From Rhabdaerophilum calidifontis (GTDB lineage Bacteria; Pseudomonadota; Alphaproteobacteria; Rhizobiales; Beijerinckiaceae), in the NCBI RefSeq assembly GCF_008641065.1, contig NZ_VTRS01000005.1, positions 173,493-237,492 of the forward strand: a stretch of DNA of 64,000 bases, given 5' to 3'. Below the pieces are notes generated by a model. It saw nothing but the letters and a program-made list of their open reading frames with translations, made no database searches and was not told the origin of the DNA. The translations under genes and the position numbers were made by a program. Below are positions 9,794 to 20,036 of this stretch, in pieces (position 1 is the first letter of the stretch; each line of letters starts with the position of its first letter).

Positions 9794-10522
9794 CTACAGG
9801 AAGAGCAGAAGCAAAAGCGGCACCAGGATCGCGGTCACGAGGCCGTTGAGCGCCATGCCGAGCGCGGCATGCGCGCCGGCGCGCTCGTCGACCTGCAAGG
9901 CCCGCGCGGTGCCGATGCCATGCGCGGCGATGCCGGCTGCGAAGCCACGCGCCGCGTAATCGCGGATGCGCAGCAGGTTCATCAGCGGCGTCACCATCAC
10001 CGCGCCGAGGATGCCGGTTGCGATCACCAGCACCGCAGTCAGCGGCGGCGAGCCGCCGACCTCGGCCGAGATGCCCATGGCGATCGCCGCCGTCACCGAT
10101 TTCGGCGCCAGCGAGGCGATCGTGGCGTTGCCGAGCCCGGCCGCCCGCGCCAGCGCGAGCGTGGCGACGATGCCCGTGACGGCGCCGGCGACCAGCGCGC
10201 CGAGAATGGCGCGCCATTGCCGGCGGATCAGCGTCCGGTTGCGGATGACGGGCAGCGCCAGCGCCACCGTCGCCGGGCCGAGCAGCACATGGATGAAGCG
10301 CGCGCCCTCGAAATAGCGCTGGTGCGGCGTGCCCGTCGCCAGCAGCATGCCGCCGACGAGCAGGATCGCGATCAGCACCGGGTTCGCCACCGGATGCCGG
10401 CCTGTCGCGGCGGCGATCCGGTCGCCGACGAGATAGGCCGCGAGCGTGAGCGCCAGGAAGAACAGCGGCTGCTCGGCGAGATAGATCCAGAAGGCGTTGG
10501 GATCGAGCCCGCGCAGGGTCAT
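9794..10522 (-). CDS. lrgB: LrgB/CidB family membrane protein
   Basis: A 242-residue, almost wholly hydrophobic protein with about seven transmembrane segments. The stretch LAPKSVTAAIAMGISAEVGG is the LrgB signature, and HGIGTARALQ is also conserved. LrgB is the partner of LrgA; the pair is described as antiholin-like and, more recently, as a carrier for small carboxylates such as pyruvate or glycolate. The start codon overlaps the lrgA stop by four bases. It ends 26 bases upstream of rnr on the same strand. Confidence 0.88.
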   Translation of the reverse strand: MTLRGLDPNAFWIYLAEQPLFFLALTLAAYLVGDRIAAATGRHPVANPVLIAILLVGGMLLATGTPHQRYFEGARFIHVLLGPATVALALPVIRNRTLIRRQWRAILGALVAGAVTGIVATLALARAAGLGNATIASLAPKSVTAAIAMGISAEVGGSPPLTAVLVIATGILGAVMVTPLMNLLRIRDYAARGFAAGIAAHGIGTARALQVDERAGAHAALGMALNGLVTAILVPLLLLLFL

Positions 10523-10869
10523 CGTCCGTCACCCCCGTCGCGGGTCAGTGCCCGGAAGACGAGGGCGGTGACGGCCATGGTGATCGCGGTCGAGGCGACG
10601 AGCACCAGCAGCAGGCGCGGCCCCTCGGCGACAAGCCGGTCGCCGAAGGCGATCAGCCCGACCCCTGCCGGGACGAAGAGCAGCGACAGATGCTTGAGGA
10701 TCGCATCGCCCGCCACCGCGACGGGCGCCGGGATCCGCCCGCGCAGCAGCGCCAGCGCCGCGAGCAGCGCGAGCCCGATCACCGGCCCCGGCACCGGCAC
10801 GCGGGTGAAGCCGGCGATCAGTTCGCCGACGAATTGCAGGATGATCAGGATGGTGATGCCTTCGAGCAT
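10519..10869 (-). CDS. lrgA: LrgA/CidA family membrane protein
   Basis: A 116-residue protein with four predicted membrane segments, starting MLEGITILIILQFVGELIA and containing VPVPGPVIGLALL and LLFVPAGVGLI, the two conserved LrgA/CidA motifs. The ATG at 10867-10869 is preceded by GGGGGAG. It is the first gene of the lrgAB pair (ATGA overlap with lrgB) and lies 68 bases downstream of topA, co-directional. Holin-like behaviour or metabolite transport are both possible; the sequence does not decide. Confidence 0.88.
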   Translation of the reverse strand: MLEGITILIILQFVGELIAGFTRVPVPGPVIGLALLAALALLRGRIPAPVAVAGDAILKHLSLLFVPAGVGLIAFGDRLVAEGPRLLLVLVASTAITMAVTALVFRALTRDGGDGR

Positions 10870-10937
10870 GGCGGCTCCCCCCAAGCCAACATAGGGGGAT
10901 TCGCGCCGACCGGTCATGTGTCCGGTTGTGGCCGCAA

Positions 10938-13685
10938 TCAGGACGGCCTCTTCGGCGCGGAGCGGGCGCGCGGGGCCTTCTTGCTGACCGTATCCTTGCC
11001 GGCCGCATCCTTGCCCGCCGTATCCTTGCCGGCCTTTGCTGCGGTCTTTCCGGCTCCGGCCGGCCTGGCGGATTTTGCCTTGCCGCCGGCAGGCTTTCCA
11101 TCCGCGCTCTTGCTGCTGCCGCTCCTGCTGCCACTCTTGCCACGGCCCTTGCCGCCATCTCCCGCGACCGCGATGCGCGCGGCGAGGATGGCGAGGGCCT
11201 CCGGCAGGGCGACGCTGTCCTTGTCGGTGCCCTTCGGCAGGTTGGCGTTGACCTTGCCCCAGTTGAGATAGGGGCCGAAGCGGCCGTCCCGCACCGTCAC
11301 CGCCCCGCCATCCGGGTGATCGCCGAGCAGACGGCCGGCCTCGGCGCCCGCGCGCCCGAAGCGCCGGCCGCCGCCCGCCTCCTTCGTCGCGATGAGATCG
11401 ACGGCGCGGTTGATGCCTACCGTGAACACCTCGTCGGCCGAGGGCAGGTTGGCGTAGGTCTTGCCGTGCTGGACGTAAGGGCCGTAGCGGCCGATCCCGG
11501 CGAGGATCGGTTCGCCGCTCTCGGGATGGCGGCCGATCTCGCGCGGCAGGGAGAGCAGCGCCAGCGCCTTCTCGAGATCGACCGTTTTGGCGGTGAAGCC
11601 CTTGGGCAGCGTCGCGCGCCTGGGCTTTTCGCCCTCGCCGAGCTGGACATAGGGCCCGAACCGGCCGTCGCGCAGCGTCACCTCCTCGCCGGTCGCGGGG
11701 TCCTTGCCGAGCACCAGGGTGCCCGAGGCGCCCTGCGCGTCGCCGCCTTCCTCGCCGTTCGGCACCGAGAGCGGCCGCGTGAACCGGCATTCCGGGTAAT
11801 TCGAGCAGCCGATGAAGGGACCAAGCTTGCCGAGCTTCAGCGAAAGCTGGCCGGCGCCGCATTTCGGGCAGGCGCGCGGATCGGAGCCGTCCCCCTTCTC
11901 GGGGAAGATCATCGGGCCGAGATGGGCATTGAGCCCTTCGAGCACCTCCGCCGTGCGCCTTTCCTTGGCGCTCTCGATGGCGGCCTTGAAATCGCGCCAG
12001 AAATCGCGGAGCACCGCGCGCCATTCGACCTCGGCGTTGGAGATGCGGTCGAGATCGTTTTCGAGATCGGCGGTGAAATCGTATTCGACATATTTCTGGA
12101 AGAAGCTTTCGAGGAAGGCCGTGACGATGCGGCCCTTGTCCTCCGGCACCAGGCGCTTCTTCTCGATGCGGACATATTCGCGGTCGCGCAGCACCGCCAG
12201 CGTCGCGGCATAGGTCGAGGGCCGGCCGATGCCGAGTTCCTCCATGCGCTTGATCAGGCTCGCCTCGGAATAGCGCGGCGGCGGCTCGGTGAAATGCTGG
12301 CTCGCCTCGATCCCGCGCCGTTCGAGTGCCTCGCCGGCGCGCATCGCGGGGAGCCGGCGGTTCTCGTCGTCCTCCTCGTCGTCGGCGGTTTCGGTGTAGA
12401 GCGCGAGGAAGCCGTCGAAGGTCACGACCTGGCCGGTGGCGCGCAGGTCGAGTGCCCGGCCGCCGGCCGCAGCGCGGATCTCGACCGTGGTGCGCTCGAG
12501 GCGCGCGCTTTCCATCTGGCTCGCGATGGTGCGCTTCCAGATCAGCTCGTAGAGCGCGAATTCGTCGGCCGAGAGATGGGATTTCACCGCCTTGGGCACG
12601 CGGAAGGCATCCGTGGGCCGGATGCATTCATGCGCCTCCTGCGCGTTCTTGGCCTTGGTGGAATAGGCGCGGGGCACCTGCGGCAGGTAGGGCGCCTCGT
12701 AGGCCTTGCCGATGAAGGCGCGGACCTGGGCGCGGGCTTCCGGCGCGATGTCGACGCCGTCCGTGCGCATATAGGTGATGAGCCCGGTGGTCTCGCCGCC
12801 GATATCGACGCCCTCATAGAGCTTCTGGGCAATGCGCATCGTGATCGCCGGCGCGAAGCCGAGCTTGCGCGAGGCCTCCTGCTGGAGGGTCGAGGTGGTG
12901 AAGGGCGGGAAGGGATGGCGCTTCGCGGGCTTCGCCTCCACCGAGACGACGGCGAATTCCGCGGCCGCGAGCGCGGCGCGGAACGCCTCGGCCTCGGCGC
13001 CGGTGCCGATGTCGAGCCGGCCGATCTTGCGGCCGTCGGCGCCGACGAGGCGCGCGGAGAAGGTCTCGCCGCGCGGCGTCGCGAGCGTTGCCACGAGGCT
13101 CCAGTATTCGCGGGCGCGGAACCGCTCGATCTCGGCCTCGCGGTCGCAGACGAGCCGCAGCGCCACCGATTGCACCCGCCCGGCCGAGCGCGCGCCGGGC
13201 AGCTTGCGCCAGAGCACCGGCGAGAGCTGGAACCCCACGAGATAATCCAGTGCGCGGCGGGCGAGATAGGCATCGACCAGCGCCTGGTCGATCTGGCGCG
13301 GCGCGGCCATCGCCGCCGCGACCTGATCCTTGGTGATGGCATTGAAGGTCACGCGCTCGACGGGCTTGTCCTTCAACACGCGGCGGGCCTTGAGCGCCTC
13401 CAGCAGATGCCAGGAGATCGCCTCGCCCTCGCGGTCCGGGTCGGTGGCGAGGATGACGCGGTCGGCGTCCTTCACGGCCGCCGCGATGGCCGAGACCTGC
13501 TTGGCGCCGCGCCCGTCAAGCTCCCAGATCATCGCGAAATCGTTGTCGGGATCGACGGATCCGTCCTTCGAGGGCAGGTCGCGCACATGCCCGTACGAGG
13601 CGATCACCTCGTAGCCCCGGCCGAGATATTTGTTGATCGTCTTGGCCTTGGACGGCGATTCGACGATGACGACGCGATTTTCCAT
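10938..13685 (-). CDS. topA: DNA topoisomerase I (type IA)
   Basis: A 915-residue enzyme that relaxes negative supercoils. It opens with the TOPRIM domain (E9 and DPDREGE at 82-88) and carries the catalytic Y305 in GLITYMRTDG. Near residue 600 there is a single four-Cys zinc finger (CPKCGAG to CSNYPEC), followed by several C-terminal repeats of the form GRFGPYVQLG/GRYGPYVQHG/GRFGPYLNWG, which bind single-stranded DNA. The last 60 residues are a low-complexity Lys/Ala/Gly/Ser tail with repeated KDTAGK-type units, as in many alphaproteobacteria. It is the first gene of a minus-strand run (lrgA, lrgB, rnr and others) and is divergent from the chemoreceptor gene. Confidence 0.97.
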   Translation of the reverse strand: MENRVVIVESPSKAKTINKYLGRGYEVIASYGHVRDLPSKDGSVDPDNDFAMIWELDGRGAKQVSAIAAAVKDADRVILATDPDREGEAISWHLLEALKARRVLKDKPVERVTFNAITKDQVAAAMAAPRQIDQALVDAYLARRALDYLVGFQLSPVLWRKLPGARSAGRVQSVALRLVCDREAEIERFRAREYWSLVATLATPRGETFSARLVGADGRKIGRLDIGTGAEAEAFRAALAAAEFAVVSVEAKPAKRHPFPPFTTSTLQQEASRKLGFAPAITMRIAQKLYEGVDIGGETTGLITYMRTDGVDIAPEARAQVRAFIGKAYEAPYLPQVPRAYSTKAKNAQEAHECIRPTDAFRVPKAVKSHLSADEFALYELIWKRTIASQMESARLERTTVEIRAAAGGRALDLRATGQVVTFDGFLALYTETADDEEDDENRRLPAMRAGEALERRGIEASQHFTEPPPRYSEASLIKRMEELGIGRPSTYAATLAVLRDREYVRIEKKRLVPEDKGRIVTAFLESFFQKYVEYDFTADLENDLDRISNAEVEWRAVLRDFWRDFKAAIESAKERRTAEVLEGLNAHLGPMIFPEKGDGSDPRACPKCGAGQLSLKLGKLGPFIGCSNYPECRFTRPLSVPNGEEGGDAQGASGTLVLGKDPATGEEVTLRDGRFGPYVQLGEGEKPRRATLPKGFTAKTVDLEKALALLSLPREIGRHPESGEPILAGIGRYGPYVQHGKTYANLPSADEVFTVGINRAVDLIATKEAGGGRRFGRAGAEAGRLLGDHPDGGAVTVRDGRFGPYLNWGKVNANLPKGTDKDSVALPEALAILAARIAVAGDGGKGRGKSGSRSGSSKSADGKPAGGKAKSARPAGAGKTAAKAGKDTAGKDAAGKDTVSKKAPRARSAPKRPS

Positions 13686-13860
13686 GGATGCCCCGATCCG
13701 CCAGCGCCGGTTAAGTGGCCGGGAGGGGCGCGTTTGTCAAATGCAACCAAGAGAAGAGACCCCGCAATTTGGTTATCCGGGCATTAACAGAATAACGAAA
13801 TCTTCACACTTGCAAACTAACTTGCGGCCTCCAGAAAGATCTTTTGCGTGAAAGCACAGA

Positions 13861-15330
13861 ATGTTCTCCTTCAACGGAAATGCGTCGCGCATGCTTGCGG
13901 CAATCAGTCATGCACATGCCATGCTCGAACTCGATCTCGACGGCAGAATTCTCGATGCAAACGAGACTTTTCTTGCGCTGACAGGTTCTTCCCTAAAGGA
14001 GATCGTCGGCAGGGATCATGCGACGATCGTCAGCGAAGCCTATATCCGCAGCGACGAATACCGCGCGTTCCGGGCCGCCTTGGCGACAGAAAGGGGGATT
14101 GTGGCTGAGATCCCGTATCGCACGACATCGGGCCGGGACCTGTGGCTTGCCGGCCGGTGCGCTCCTGTGCTGCGTGGCGGCAAGCCCTACAAGATTGTCA
14201 AGATCGCAACCGATATCACGGCTCAGAAGGCCGAGCGGGCGCGGATGGAAAGCGAGCTCGCGGCGATCCGGCGCTCGCAGGCCGTGATCACCTTCGCGCT
14301 CGACGGCACGATCCTCGACGCCAACGACAATTTCCTCGCCGCGCTCGGCTATGCCCTCGACGAGATCAAGGGCCGGCATCACAGCCTGTTCGTCGATCCG
14401 GCGGAGGTCTCCGGCGAGGGCTATCGCCGCTTCTGGGAGGAGTTGCGCGCCGGCAAATACCAGACGGCCGAATATCGCCGCCTCGGCAAGGGCGGGCGCG
14501 AGGTCTGGATCCAGGCCTCCTACAACCCGATGTTCGATGGTGCGGGGCAGGTCATCGGCGTCATCAAGTTCGCGACCGACATCACGGCCGCGCATCAGGC
14601 GCGCCAGCAGCGGCGCCAGGCGCAGGAGCGCGTCAATGCCGGGGTCACCGACATTGCCGGCGCCGTTGGCTCGACCAACGAGGCCGCGACCGGCGCGGCG
14701 GCGGCGGTCGAAGTCTCGACCAATGTGCAGGCGGTTGCCTCCGGCTCGGCGCAGCTCGCCTCCTCGGTGGCGGAGATCAACAGCCAGGTGGGCCGCGCGC
14801 TCGAAATCTCCAACACGGCCGTGGAGCAGGCGGGCTCGGCCGGGGCGACGGTGGCGGAACTCGCGGAGGCCGTGGGAAAGATCGGCGCGGTGGTGGAGCT
14901 GATCTCCTCGATCGCGAACCAGACCAACCTGCTCGCGCTCAACGCGACCATCGAGGCGGCGCGGGCCGGCGAGGCGGGCAAGGGCTTTGCGGTGGTGGCG
15001 AGCGAGGTCAAGGCGCTGGCGAGCCAGACGGCGCGCGCCACCGGCGAGATCGCCGCCCATATCGCCGCGGTCCAGCAATCGAGCACCCGCGCGCAGGGCG
15101 TGATCGAGACCATCTCCGCTACGATCGGCGATATCAACGGCATCTCGCTCTCGATCTCGGCCGCAGTCGAGGAGCAGGCGGCGGTGACGAACGACATGTC
15201 GCGCAACATGGGTGAGGCGGCCGCCGGCGTGGAGATGATCACCCGCAGCATGGAAGAGGTGGCGACGCTCACCCGCAATGCCGACGAGGGGATCAAGGGC
15301 GTGGTGGCGGCGGCGCGCGAGGCGGCCTGA
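13861..15330 (+). CDS. Soluble methyl-accepting chemotaxis protein with two PAS domains
   Basis: A 489-residue receptor without a transmembrane segment. PAS1 spans about residues 14-120 and PAS2 about 135-245; each ends with a PAC-type ATDIT motif. The signalling domain (about 290-489) holds the conserved hairpin tip [20 protein letters not shown] (about 351-370). It should sense an internal or redox signal and control a CheA kinase; no CheB/CheR tether pentapeptide is visible. The upstream 175 bases and the first roughly 340 bases of the gene, covering PAS1, are visibly AT-richer than the rest. A weak promoter candidate is TTGGTT-N17-ATAACG near 13770-13798. The gene lies between topA (divergent) and pyrB. 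Confidence 0.9.
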   Translation: MFSFNGNASRMLAAISHAHAMLELDLDGRILDANETFLALTGSSLKEIVGRDHATIVSEAYIRSDEYRAFRAALATERGIVAEIPYRTTSGRDLWLAGRCAPVLRGGKPYKIVKIATDITAQKAERARMESELAAIRRSQAVITFALDGTILDANDNFLAALGYALDEIKGRHHSLFVDPAEVSGEGYRRFWEELRAGKYQTAEYRRLGKGGREVWIQASYNPMFDGAGQVIGVIKFATDITAAHQARQQRRQAQERVNAGVTDIAGAVGSTNEAATGAAAAVEVSTNVQAVASGSAQLASSVAEINSQVGRALEISNTAVEQAGSAGATVAELAEAVGKIGAVVELISSIANQTNLLALNATIEAARAGEAGKGFAVVASEVKALASQTARATGEIAAHIAAVQQSSTRAQGVIETISATIGDINGISLSISAAVEEQAAVTNDMSRNMGEAAAGVEMITRSMEEVATLTRNADEGIKGVVAAAREAA

Positions 15331-15365
15331 GGCGCAAGGCCGGGAAAGGTTTCGGAGGACAAGGC

Positions 15366-15390
15366 GCCGGCCGGCTTGTGGCCGGCCGGC
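15366..15390. repeat. Perfect 10-bp inverted repeat between the chemoreceptor gene and pyrB
   Basis: GCCGGCCGGC at 15366-15375 and again at 15381-15390 surround the loop TTGTG, giving a perfect 10-pair hairpin on either strand. There is no T-tract, so it is not a standard intrinsic terminator. It may separate the chemoreceptor transcript from pyrB, or be part of the pyrB leader. Confidence 0.5.
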
Positions 15391-15416
15391 CGCTCGCGTA
15401 GACCCTGTTCCTTGTC

Positions 15417-16364
15417 ATGTCCGCGCCATCCGATTTCGTGTTCCCGCACCGCCACCTTCTCGGGATCGAGGGGTTGTCGCGCCCCGTGATCGAGGGGCTG
15501 CTCGCCCTTGCCGAGGAGGAGATCGCGATCTCCCGCCAGGTGGAGAAGAAGAAATCGTCGCTGCGGGGCCGGACGCAGATCAACCTGTTCTTCGAGGCTT
15601 CCACGCGCACGCAAAGTTCGTTCGAGCTGGCCGGCAAGCGGCTCGGCGCGGATGTGATGAACATGAGCGTCTCGAATTCCTCGGTGAAGAAGGGCGAGAC
15701 GCTGATCGACACCGCGATGACGCTCAACGCCATGCGGCCGGATATCATCATCGTGCGCCATCACCATGCCGGCGCGGTCAATCTGCTCGCGCGCAAGGTC
15801 GATTGCTCGGTGGTCAATGCCGGGGACGGCGCGCATGAACACCCGACGCAGGCGCTGCTCGATGCGCTGACCATCCGCCGCAACAAGGGCCGGATCGAGG
15901 GGCTTCTCGTCGTGATCTGCGGCGATATCGCCCATTCCCGCGTTGCGCGCTCGAATCTCATCTGCCTCCAGGCGCTCGGCGCCCGGGTGCGCGTCTGCGG
16001 CCCGCCGACGCTGCTGCCAGCGGGGATCGATCGTTACGGGGTCGAGGTCTTCACCGATATGCGCGCGGCGCTGAAGGATGCGGATATCGTGATGATGCTC
16101 CGCCTCCAGCGCGAACGGATGAACGGCGCCTTCGTGCCGAGCGTACCGGAATATTTCCATTTCTACGGGCTCGACCGCGAGAAGCTCGCGATCGCCAGGC
16201 CCGATGCGCTGGTGATGCATCCCGGCCCGATGAATCGCGGCGTCGAGATCGCCTCGGATGTCGCGGATGGCGCGCAGAGCCTGATCCGCGAGCAGGTGGA
16301 GATGGGGGTTGCGGTGCGCATGGCGGTGCTGGAGGCGCTGGCACGGCGGATGCCCAATGGGTGA
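15417..16364 (+). CDS. pyrB: Aspartate carbamoyltransferase catalytic subunit
   Basis: A 315-residue enzyme for the first committed step of pyrimidine synthesis, carbamoyl phosphate + aspartate to carbamoyl aspartate. The carbamoyl phosphate loop is [13 protein letters not shown] (STRT at 62-65); also present are HHHAGA, the [15 protein letters not shown] motif and [10 protein letters not shown] near the C-terminus. No pyrI regulatory subunit is present. It is followed, with GTGA overlap, by a membrane-protein gene and then by a degenerate dihydroorotase gene, the arrangement in which the dihydroorotase-like partner usually holds the ATCase complex together. Confidence 0.97.
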   Translation: MSAPSDFVFPHRHLLGIEGLSRPVIEGLLALAEEEIAISRQVEKKKSSLRGRTQINLFFEASTRTQSSFELAGKRLGADVMNMSVSNSSVKKGETLIDTAMTLNAMRPDIIIVRHHHAGAVNLLARKVDCSVVNAGDGAHEHPTQALLDALTIRRNKGRIEGLLVVICGDIAHSRVARSNLICLQALGARVRVCGPPTLLPAGIDRYGVEVFTDMRAALKDADIVMMLRLQRERMNGAFVPSVPEYFHFYGLDREKLAIARPDALVMHPGPMNRGVEIASDVADGAQSLIREQVEMGVAVRMAVLEALARRMPNG

Positions 16365-16933
16365 GGCCCGCCATGGGCATGTTTGAAGGCCTTCTTGGCG
16401 ATCTCCTGCTCGGGCTCACGCAGTCGCCCGCCCTGCGCTGGGGCGCGGCGGGGCTGGCCCTGGTCTGGATCTGGCTTGTCGGGGAGCGGGGTGATCCGCG
16501 CCGCCGGCTGTTCCTGCTCGCGCCGCTCGCGGCGGCCGGCGCGGTCGAGCTCGCCGACCTGCTGATTCTCGGCCCGGCCACCGGGCAGGGCGCGCGGGGC
16601 GGCTGGTTCCCCTATTATCTCACGACCATGGAGGCCTTGCGCCGCTTCGTCTCGCCGCTGGGGCTGATCTCGCTCGCGCTCGCGGCCGTGCTCGGCTTCC
16701 GCGGCGCTTTCGGGGTGTTTGTCGGGCTCGCGGCGCTCAGCGCCGCCTATCTCGCCGATGCGATGACCGGCAAGGCGCCGGGCTTCTTCTCGGCGGAGGT
16801 GTTCGGGCTGATCGCGACGCTGCTGCCGGGGCTGTTCCTCGTCCAGATGATCGCCTATGGGCTCGGCGCGACATGGCGCACGGTGTTGGGACGGCAGATG
16901 GCGAGGCGGCGCGAGGATGACGATGACGAATGA
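16361..16933 (+). CDS. Hypothetical membrane protein between pyrB and pyrC
   Basis: A 190-residue protein with four or five hydrophobic segments (about residues 24-42, 49-70, 98-115, 117-135, 145-168) and a charged C-terminus, [14 protein letters not shown] do not recognise the family. The GTG start shares its TG with the pyrB stop (GTGA); an ATG four codons later is an alternative. Its end overlaps the start of pyrC, so it is translationally embedded in the pyrimidine operon. Nothing in the sequence shows a link to pyrimidines; the position suggests co-expression only. Confidence 0.65.
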   Translation: MRPAMGMFEGLLGDLLLGLTQSPALRWGAAGLALVWIWLVGERGDPRRRLFLLAPLAAAGAVELADLLILGPATGQGARGGWFPYYLTTMEALRRFVSPLGLISLALAAVLGFRGAFGVFVGLAALSAAYLADAMTGKAPGFFSAEVFGLIATLLPGLFLVQMIAYGLGATWRTVLGRQMARRREDDDDE

Positions 16934-18221
16934 AACGCGCCCCCTCCACCTCGCCAATGCCCGGCTGATCGAGCCGGTCACCGGGCTCGTCTCGCCGGGC
17001 GGCGTGCTCGTCGAGGCCGGGCGGATCCGCGATATCGCGCCCGAACTCGCCTCGGCTCGCGTCGAGGGCGCCGAGCGGCTCGATTGCGCGGGCGCGATCG
17101 TGGCGCCGGGGCTTGTCGATCTCCGCGCCTTCATCGGCGAGCCGGGCGAGGAATTCCGCGAGACGCTGCGCTCGGCCTCCGAGGCGGCAGTAGCAGGCGG
17201 CGTCACCACGCTGATCGCCCAGCCGAACACCTCGCCGGTGATCGACGATCCGGCGGTGGTGGATTTCGTGCTCCGCCGCGCCCGCGATACGAGCCTCGTG
17301 CATATCCGGCCGGCGGCGGCGCTCACCAAGGGCTGCCGCGGCCAGGAGATGACCGAGATCGGCCTGCTCAAGGCGGCCGGGGCGGTTGCCGTCACCGATG
17401 GCGACCGTCCGGTCGTCAACGCGCAGGTGATGCGCCGCTGCCTCGCCTATGCGCGCATGTTCGACATGCCGGTGATCCACCATCCCGAGGATCCCCATCT
17501 CGTCGGCGAGGGGGTGATGAACGAGGGCGAATTCGCAACCCGCCTCGGGCTGCCCGGCATTCCCGCGGCGGCGGAGGCGATCATGCTCGAGCGCGACATG
17601 CGCCTCGTCCATCTCACTGGCGCGCGCTATCATGCGGCGCTGGTCTCCTGCCGCGAGAGCCTCGACATCCTGCGCCGCGCCAAGCAGGCGGGGCTGCCGG
17701 TGACGGCGGGCGTCTCGATCAACCACCTGACGCTCAACGAGCTCGATATCGGCGAATATCGCACCTTCCTGAAGCTGAGCCCGCCCCTGCGCGGCGAGGA
17801 GGATCGGCTCGCGCTGGTCGAGGCGGTGGCCGAGGGGCTGATCGACGTGATCGTCTCCGACCACAACCCCCAGGATGTCGAGACCAAGCGGCTGACCTTC
17901 GCCGAATGCGCGCCGGGGGCGATCGGGCTCGAGACCATGCTGGCGGCGGGGATGCGACTCGTCGAGGCCGGCCTCATCAGCCTGCCGCGGCTGATCGAGG
18001 CGATGTCGGCGGCGCCGGCCCGGCTTGCCGGGCTCGATACCGGCCGTCTCGCGCGCGGCGCCCCGGCGGACCTGATCGTGTTCGACCCGGAGGAGCCCTG
18101 GCTGGTGGATCCGGCGCGGCTGCGCTCGCTGTGCAAGAACACGCCCTTCGACGGGGCGCGGATGAGCGGCCGGGTGACGGCCACGCTGGTTGCGGGGCGG
18201 ATCGTCCACCAGTATCGTTGA
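16923..18221 (+). CDS. pyrC: Dihydroorotase-like protein, probably catalytically inactive (PyrC' type)
   Basis: A 432-residue amidohydrolase-fold protein. In active dihydroorotases the first strand ends in a DxHxH-x-R-EPG motif that binds the zinc pair. Here the segment reads [14 protein letters not shown] (residues 62-75), with Arg68 and Phe70 where the two His belong and Gly for the substrate Arg. The later 'HHL' motif is also changed (INHLTLNE); DH survives in SDHNPQD. This matches the non-catalytic partner described for ATCase in Pseudomonas and the version found beside pyrB in Rhizobiales. A true dihydroorotase should then lie elsewhere. The start at 16923 is favoured by GAGG six bases upstream; 16917 is an alternative ATG. 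It overlaps the membrane-protein gene. Confidence 0.85.
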   Translation: MTNETRPLHLANARLIEPVTGLVSPGGVLVEAGRIRDIAPELASARVEGAERLDCAGAIVAPGLVDLRAFIGEPGEEFRETLRSASEAAVAGGVTTLIAQPNTSPVIDDPAVVDFVLRRARDTSLVHIRPAAALTKGCRGQEMTEIGLLKAAGAVAVTDGDRPVVNAQVMRRCLAYARMFDMPVIHHPEDPHLVGEGVMNEGEFATRLGLPGIPAAAEAIMLERDMRLVHLTGARYHAALVSCRESLDILRRAKQAGLPVTAGVSINHLTLNELDIGEYRTFLKLSPPLRGEEDRLALVEAVAEGLIDVIVSDHNPQDVETKRLTFAECAPGAIGLETMLAAGMRLVEAGLISLPRLIEAMSAAPARLAGLDTGRLARGAPADLIVFDPEEPWLVDPARLRSLCKNTPFDGARMSGRVTATLVAGRIVHQYR

Positions 18222-18243
18222 AACGGGGCGGGGAGACGGCGGC

Positions 18244-18843
18244 GTGGATATTCTCATCCTTGTCATCCTGGGCTACCTGCTCGGTTCGGTGCCGTTCGGC
18301 CTCGTCCTGACGCGGCTTGCGGGCACGCGGGACCTGCGCTCGATCGGGTCGGGCAATATCGGCGCCACCAATGTGCTGCGCACCGGCCGCAAGGATCTCG
18401 CGGCGGCGACGCTGCTGCTCGATGCGCTCAAGGGCACCGCGGCGGTGGTGCTGGCGCGGCATTTCGCGGGCGAAGGCGTGGCGATGCTGGCGGGAATCGC
18501 TGCCTTTCTCGGCCATCTCTTCCCGGTCTGGCTCCGGTTCGAGGGCGGCAAGGGGGTCGCGACCTTCATCGGCGTGCTGCTGGCGCTGTGGTGGCCGGGA
18601 CTCGTGCTCTTCGCCGCCTGCTGGCTCGGCATCGCCTATGCGACCCGCTATTCCTCGCTCGCCGCGCTCGCCGCCTCGGCGCTGGTGCCGGCGGCGCGAC
18701 TGACGCTCGATCTCGCGGCGGGCACGCTGGGGCCGCTTGCCGGCGCATTGCTCGCCATGGCGGCGCTGCTGTGGTGGAAGCACCGGCCGAATATCAGGCG
18801 CCTGCTCCTCGGCACCGAGGGGCGGATCGGCGAGCAGGGATGA
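18244..18843 (+). CDS. plsY: Acyl-phosphate glycerol-3-phosphate acyltransferase
   Basis: A 199-residue inner-membrane enzyme that transfers an acyl group from acyl phosphate to glycerol-3-phosphate, the first step of phospholipid synthesis. The motifs are [16 protein letters not shown] (motif 1), [20 protein letters not shown] (motif 2) and [16 protein letters not shown] (motif 3). About five membrane segments are present. Translation most likely starts at the GTG at 18244-18246, preceded by GGGGAGA; the ATG of dprA overlaps its stop by four bases. It belongs to the pyrB-pyrC-plsY-dprA run. Confidence 0.95.
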   Translation: MDILILVILGYLLGSVPFGLVLTRLAGTRDLRSIGSGNIGATNVLRTGRKDLAAATLLLDALKGTAAVVLARHFAGEGVAMLAGIAAFLGHLFPVWLRFEGGKGVATFIGVLLALWWPGLVLFAACWLGIAYATRYSSLAALAASALVPAARLTLDLAAGTLGPLAGALLAMAALLWWKHRPNIRRLLLGTEGRIGEQG

Positions 18844-20036
18844 GCCGGCCGGGCGGCCTCCGGTTGAGCGACAGCCAGCGCTTCGACTGGATCCGCCTCA
18901 CGCGCACGGAGGGCATCGGCCCGCGCGGCTTCCAGGGGCTGATCAACCGCTTCGGCGGCGCGGGCGCCGCGCTCGCGGCGCTGCCGGACCTCGCCCGCGC
19001 GCGGGGGCGGACGATCCGCATCCCGCATCCGGAGACCATCGCGCGCGAGATCGAGGCCGCGGCGCGGCTCGGCGTCCGGTTCGTTCTCTCGGGCGAAGCC
19101 GAATACCCGACGGCGCTCATCGAGATCGACGCGCCGCCGCCGGTTCTGGCGTTGCGCGGCCGGCCGGATCTGCTCGAACGGCCCTGCCTGGCGATCGTCG
19201 GGGCGCGCAATGCCTCGGCGCCCGGCCGGCGCATGGCGGCGCGGCTGGCGCAGGGCCTTTCCGAGGCCGGCTACACGATCGTCTCCGGCCTCGCGCGCGG
19301 GATCGACGCCGAGGCGCATCGCGAGAGCCTCGCGGGCGGCACGGTGGCGGTGCTGGCCGGGGGGCTCGACAGGCCCTATCCGCCGGAAAACGCCGCGCTC
19401 TATGACGAAATCCTCGCGCGCGGGCTCGCTCTTTCGGAGATGCCGCTCGGGCTTTCCCCGCGTGGCCGCGATTTTCCCCGCCGCAACCGGCTCGTTTCGG
19501 GGCTGTCGCGCGCGGTGATCGTCGTCGAGGCAGCGCGGCGCTCCGGATCGCTGATCACGGCGCGGTTCGCGGCGGAGCAGGGGCGGGAGGTGTTCGCGGT
19601 GCCGGGCTCGCCGCTCGATCCGCGCTGCGAGGGCAGCAACGATCTCCTGCGCGCCGGCGCGAGCATCGCCACCGCCGTCGAGGATATCCTCGCGATCCTG
19701 ACCCCGCTCGCCGGGACGGAGGCGCGGGCGCCGCGCCTGTTCCGCGAGCCGCCGGCATGCGGGCAGGACGGCTTCACCGGGCCGCCCGATGCCGGGGAGG
19801 ACGATCTGTTCGAGGACCCGGATCCCGCGGAGGATCTTCCGCAACCCGCGGCCATCCAGCCCCAGCCGGCGGAGGAGGCGCTGCTCGCGCTGATCGCGGT
19901 CGCGCCGGTCGAGATCGATCAGCTCGCGCGGATCACCGGCCTGCCGGCGCGGGCGGTGCAGGCGGCGCTGCTGGAACTCGAAATCGCCGGCCGGATCGTC
20001 CGGCATGGCGGCAACCGCGTCTCGCGCGCGCTGTGA
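18840..20036 (+). CDS. dprA: DprA/Smf DNA-processing protein
   Basis: A 398-residue protein that loads RecA on incoming single-stranded DNA during natural transformation. An N-terminal SAM-like region (residues about 10-70) precedes the Rossmann domain with the family motif [20 protein letters not shown] and [17 protein letters not shown], then [12 protein letters not shown] and [16 protein letters not shown]. The C-terminal winged helix is at about 345-398 ([20 protein letters not shown]). The linker between them is acidic and Pro-rich. The ATG overlaps the plsY stop. topA, its usual downstream neighbour, is instead more than 5 kb away on the other strand. Confidence 0.95.
   Translation: MSRPGGLRLSDSQRFDWIRLTRTEGIGPRGFQGLINRFGGAGAALAALPDLARARGRTIRIPHPETIAREIEAAARLGVRFVLSGEAEYPTALIEIDAPPPVLALRGRPDLLERPCLAIVGARNASAPGRRMAARLAQGLSEAGYTIVSGLARGIDAEAHRESLAGGTVAVLAGGLDRPYPPENAALYDEILARGLALSEMPLGLSPRGRDFPRRNRLVSGLSRAVIVVEAARRSGSLITARFAAEQGREVFAVPGSPLDPRCEGSNDLLRAGASIATAVEDILAILTPLAGTEARAPRLFREPPACGQDGFTGPPDAGEDDLFEDPDPAEDLPQPAAIQPQPAEEALLALIAVAPVEIDQLARITGLPARAVQAALLELEIAGRIVRHGGNRVSRAL

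Noticed and set aside
10926..13787. A 953-codon plus-strand frame opposite topA.
   Set aside because: topA is complete on the other strand; the frame has no domain and only exists because stop codons are rare at this GC.
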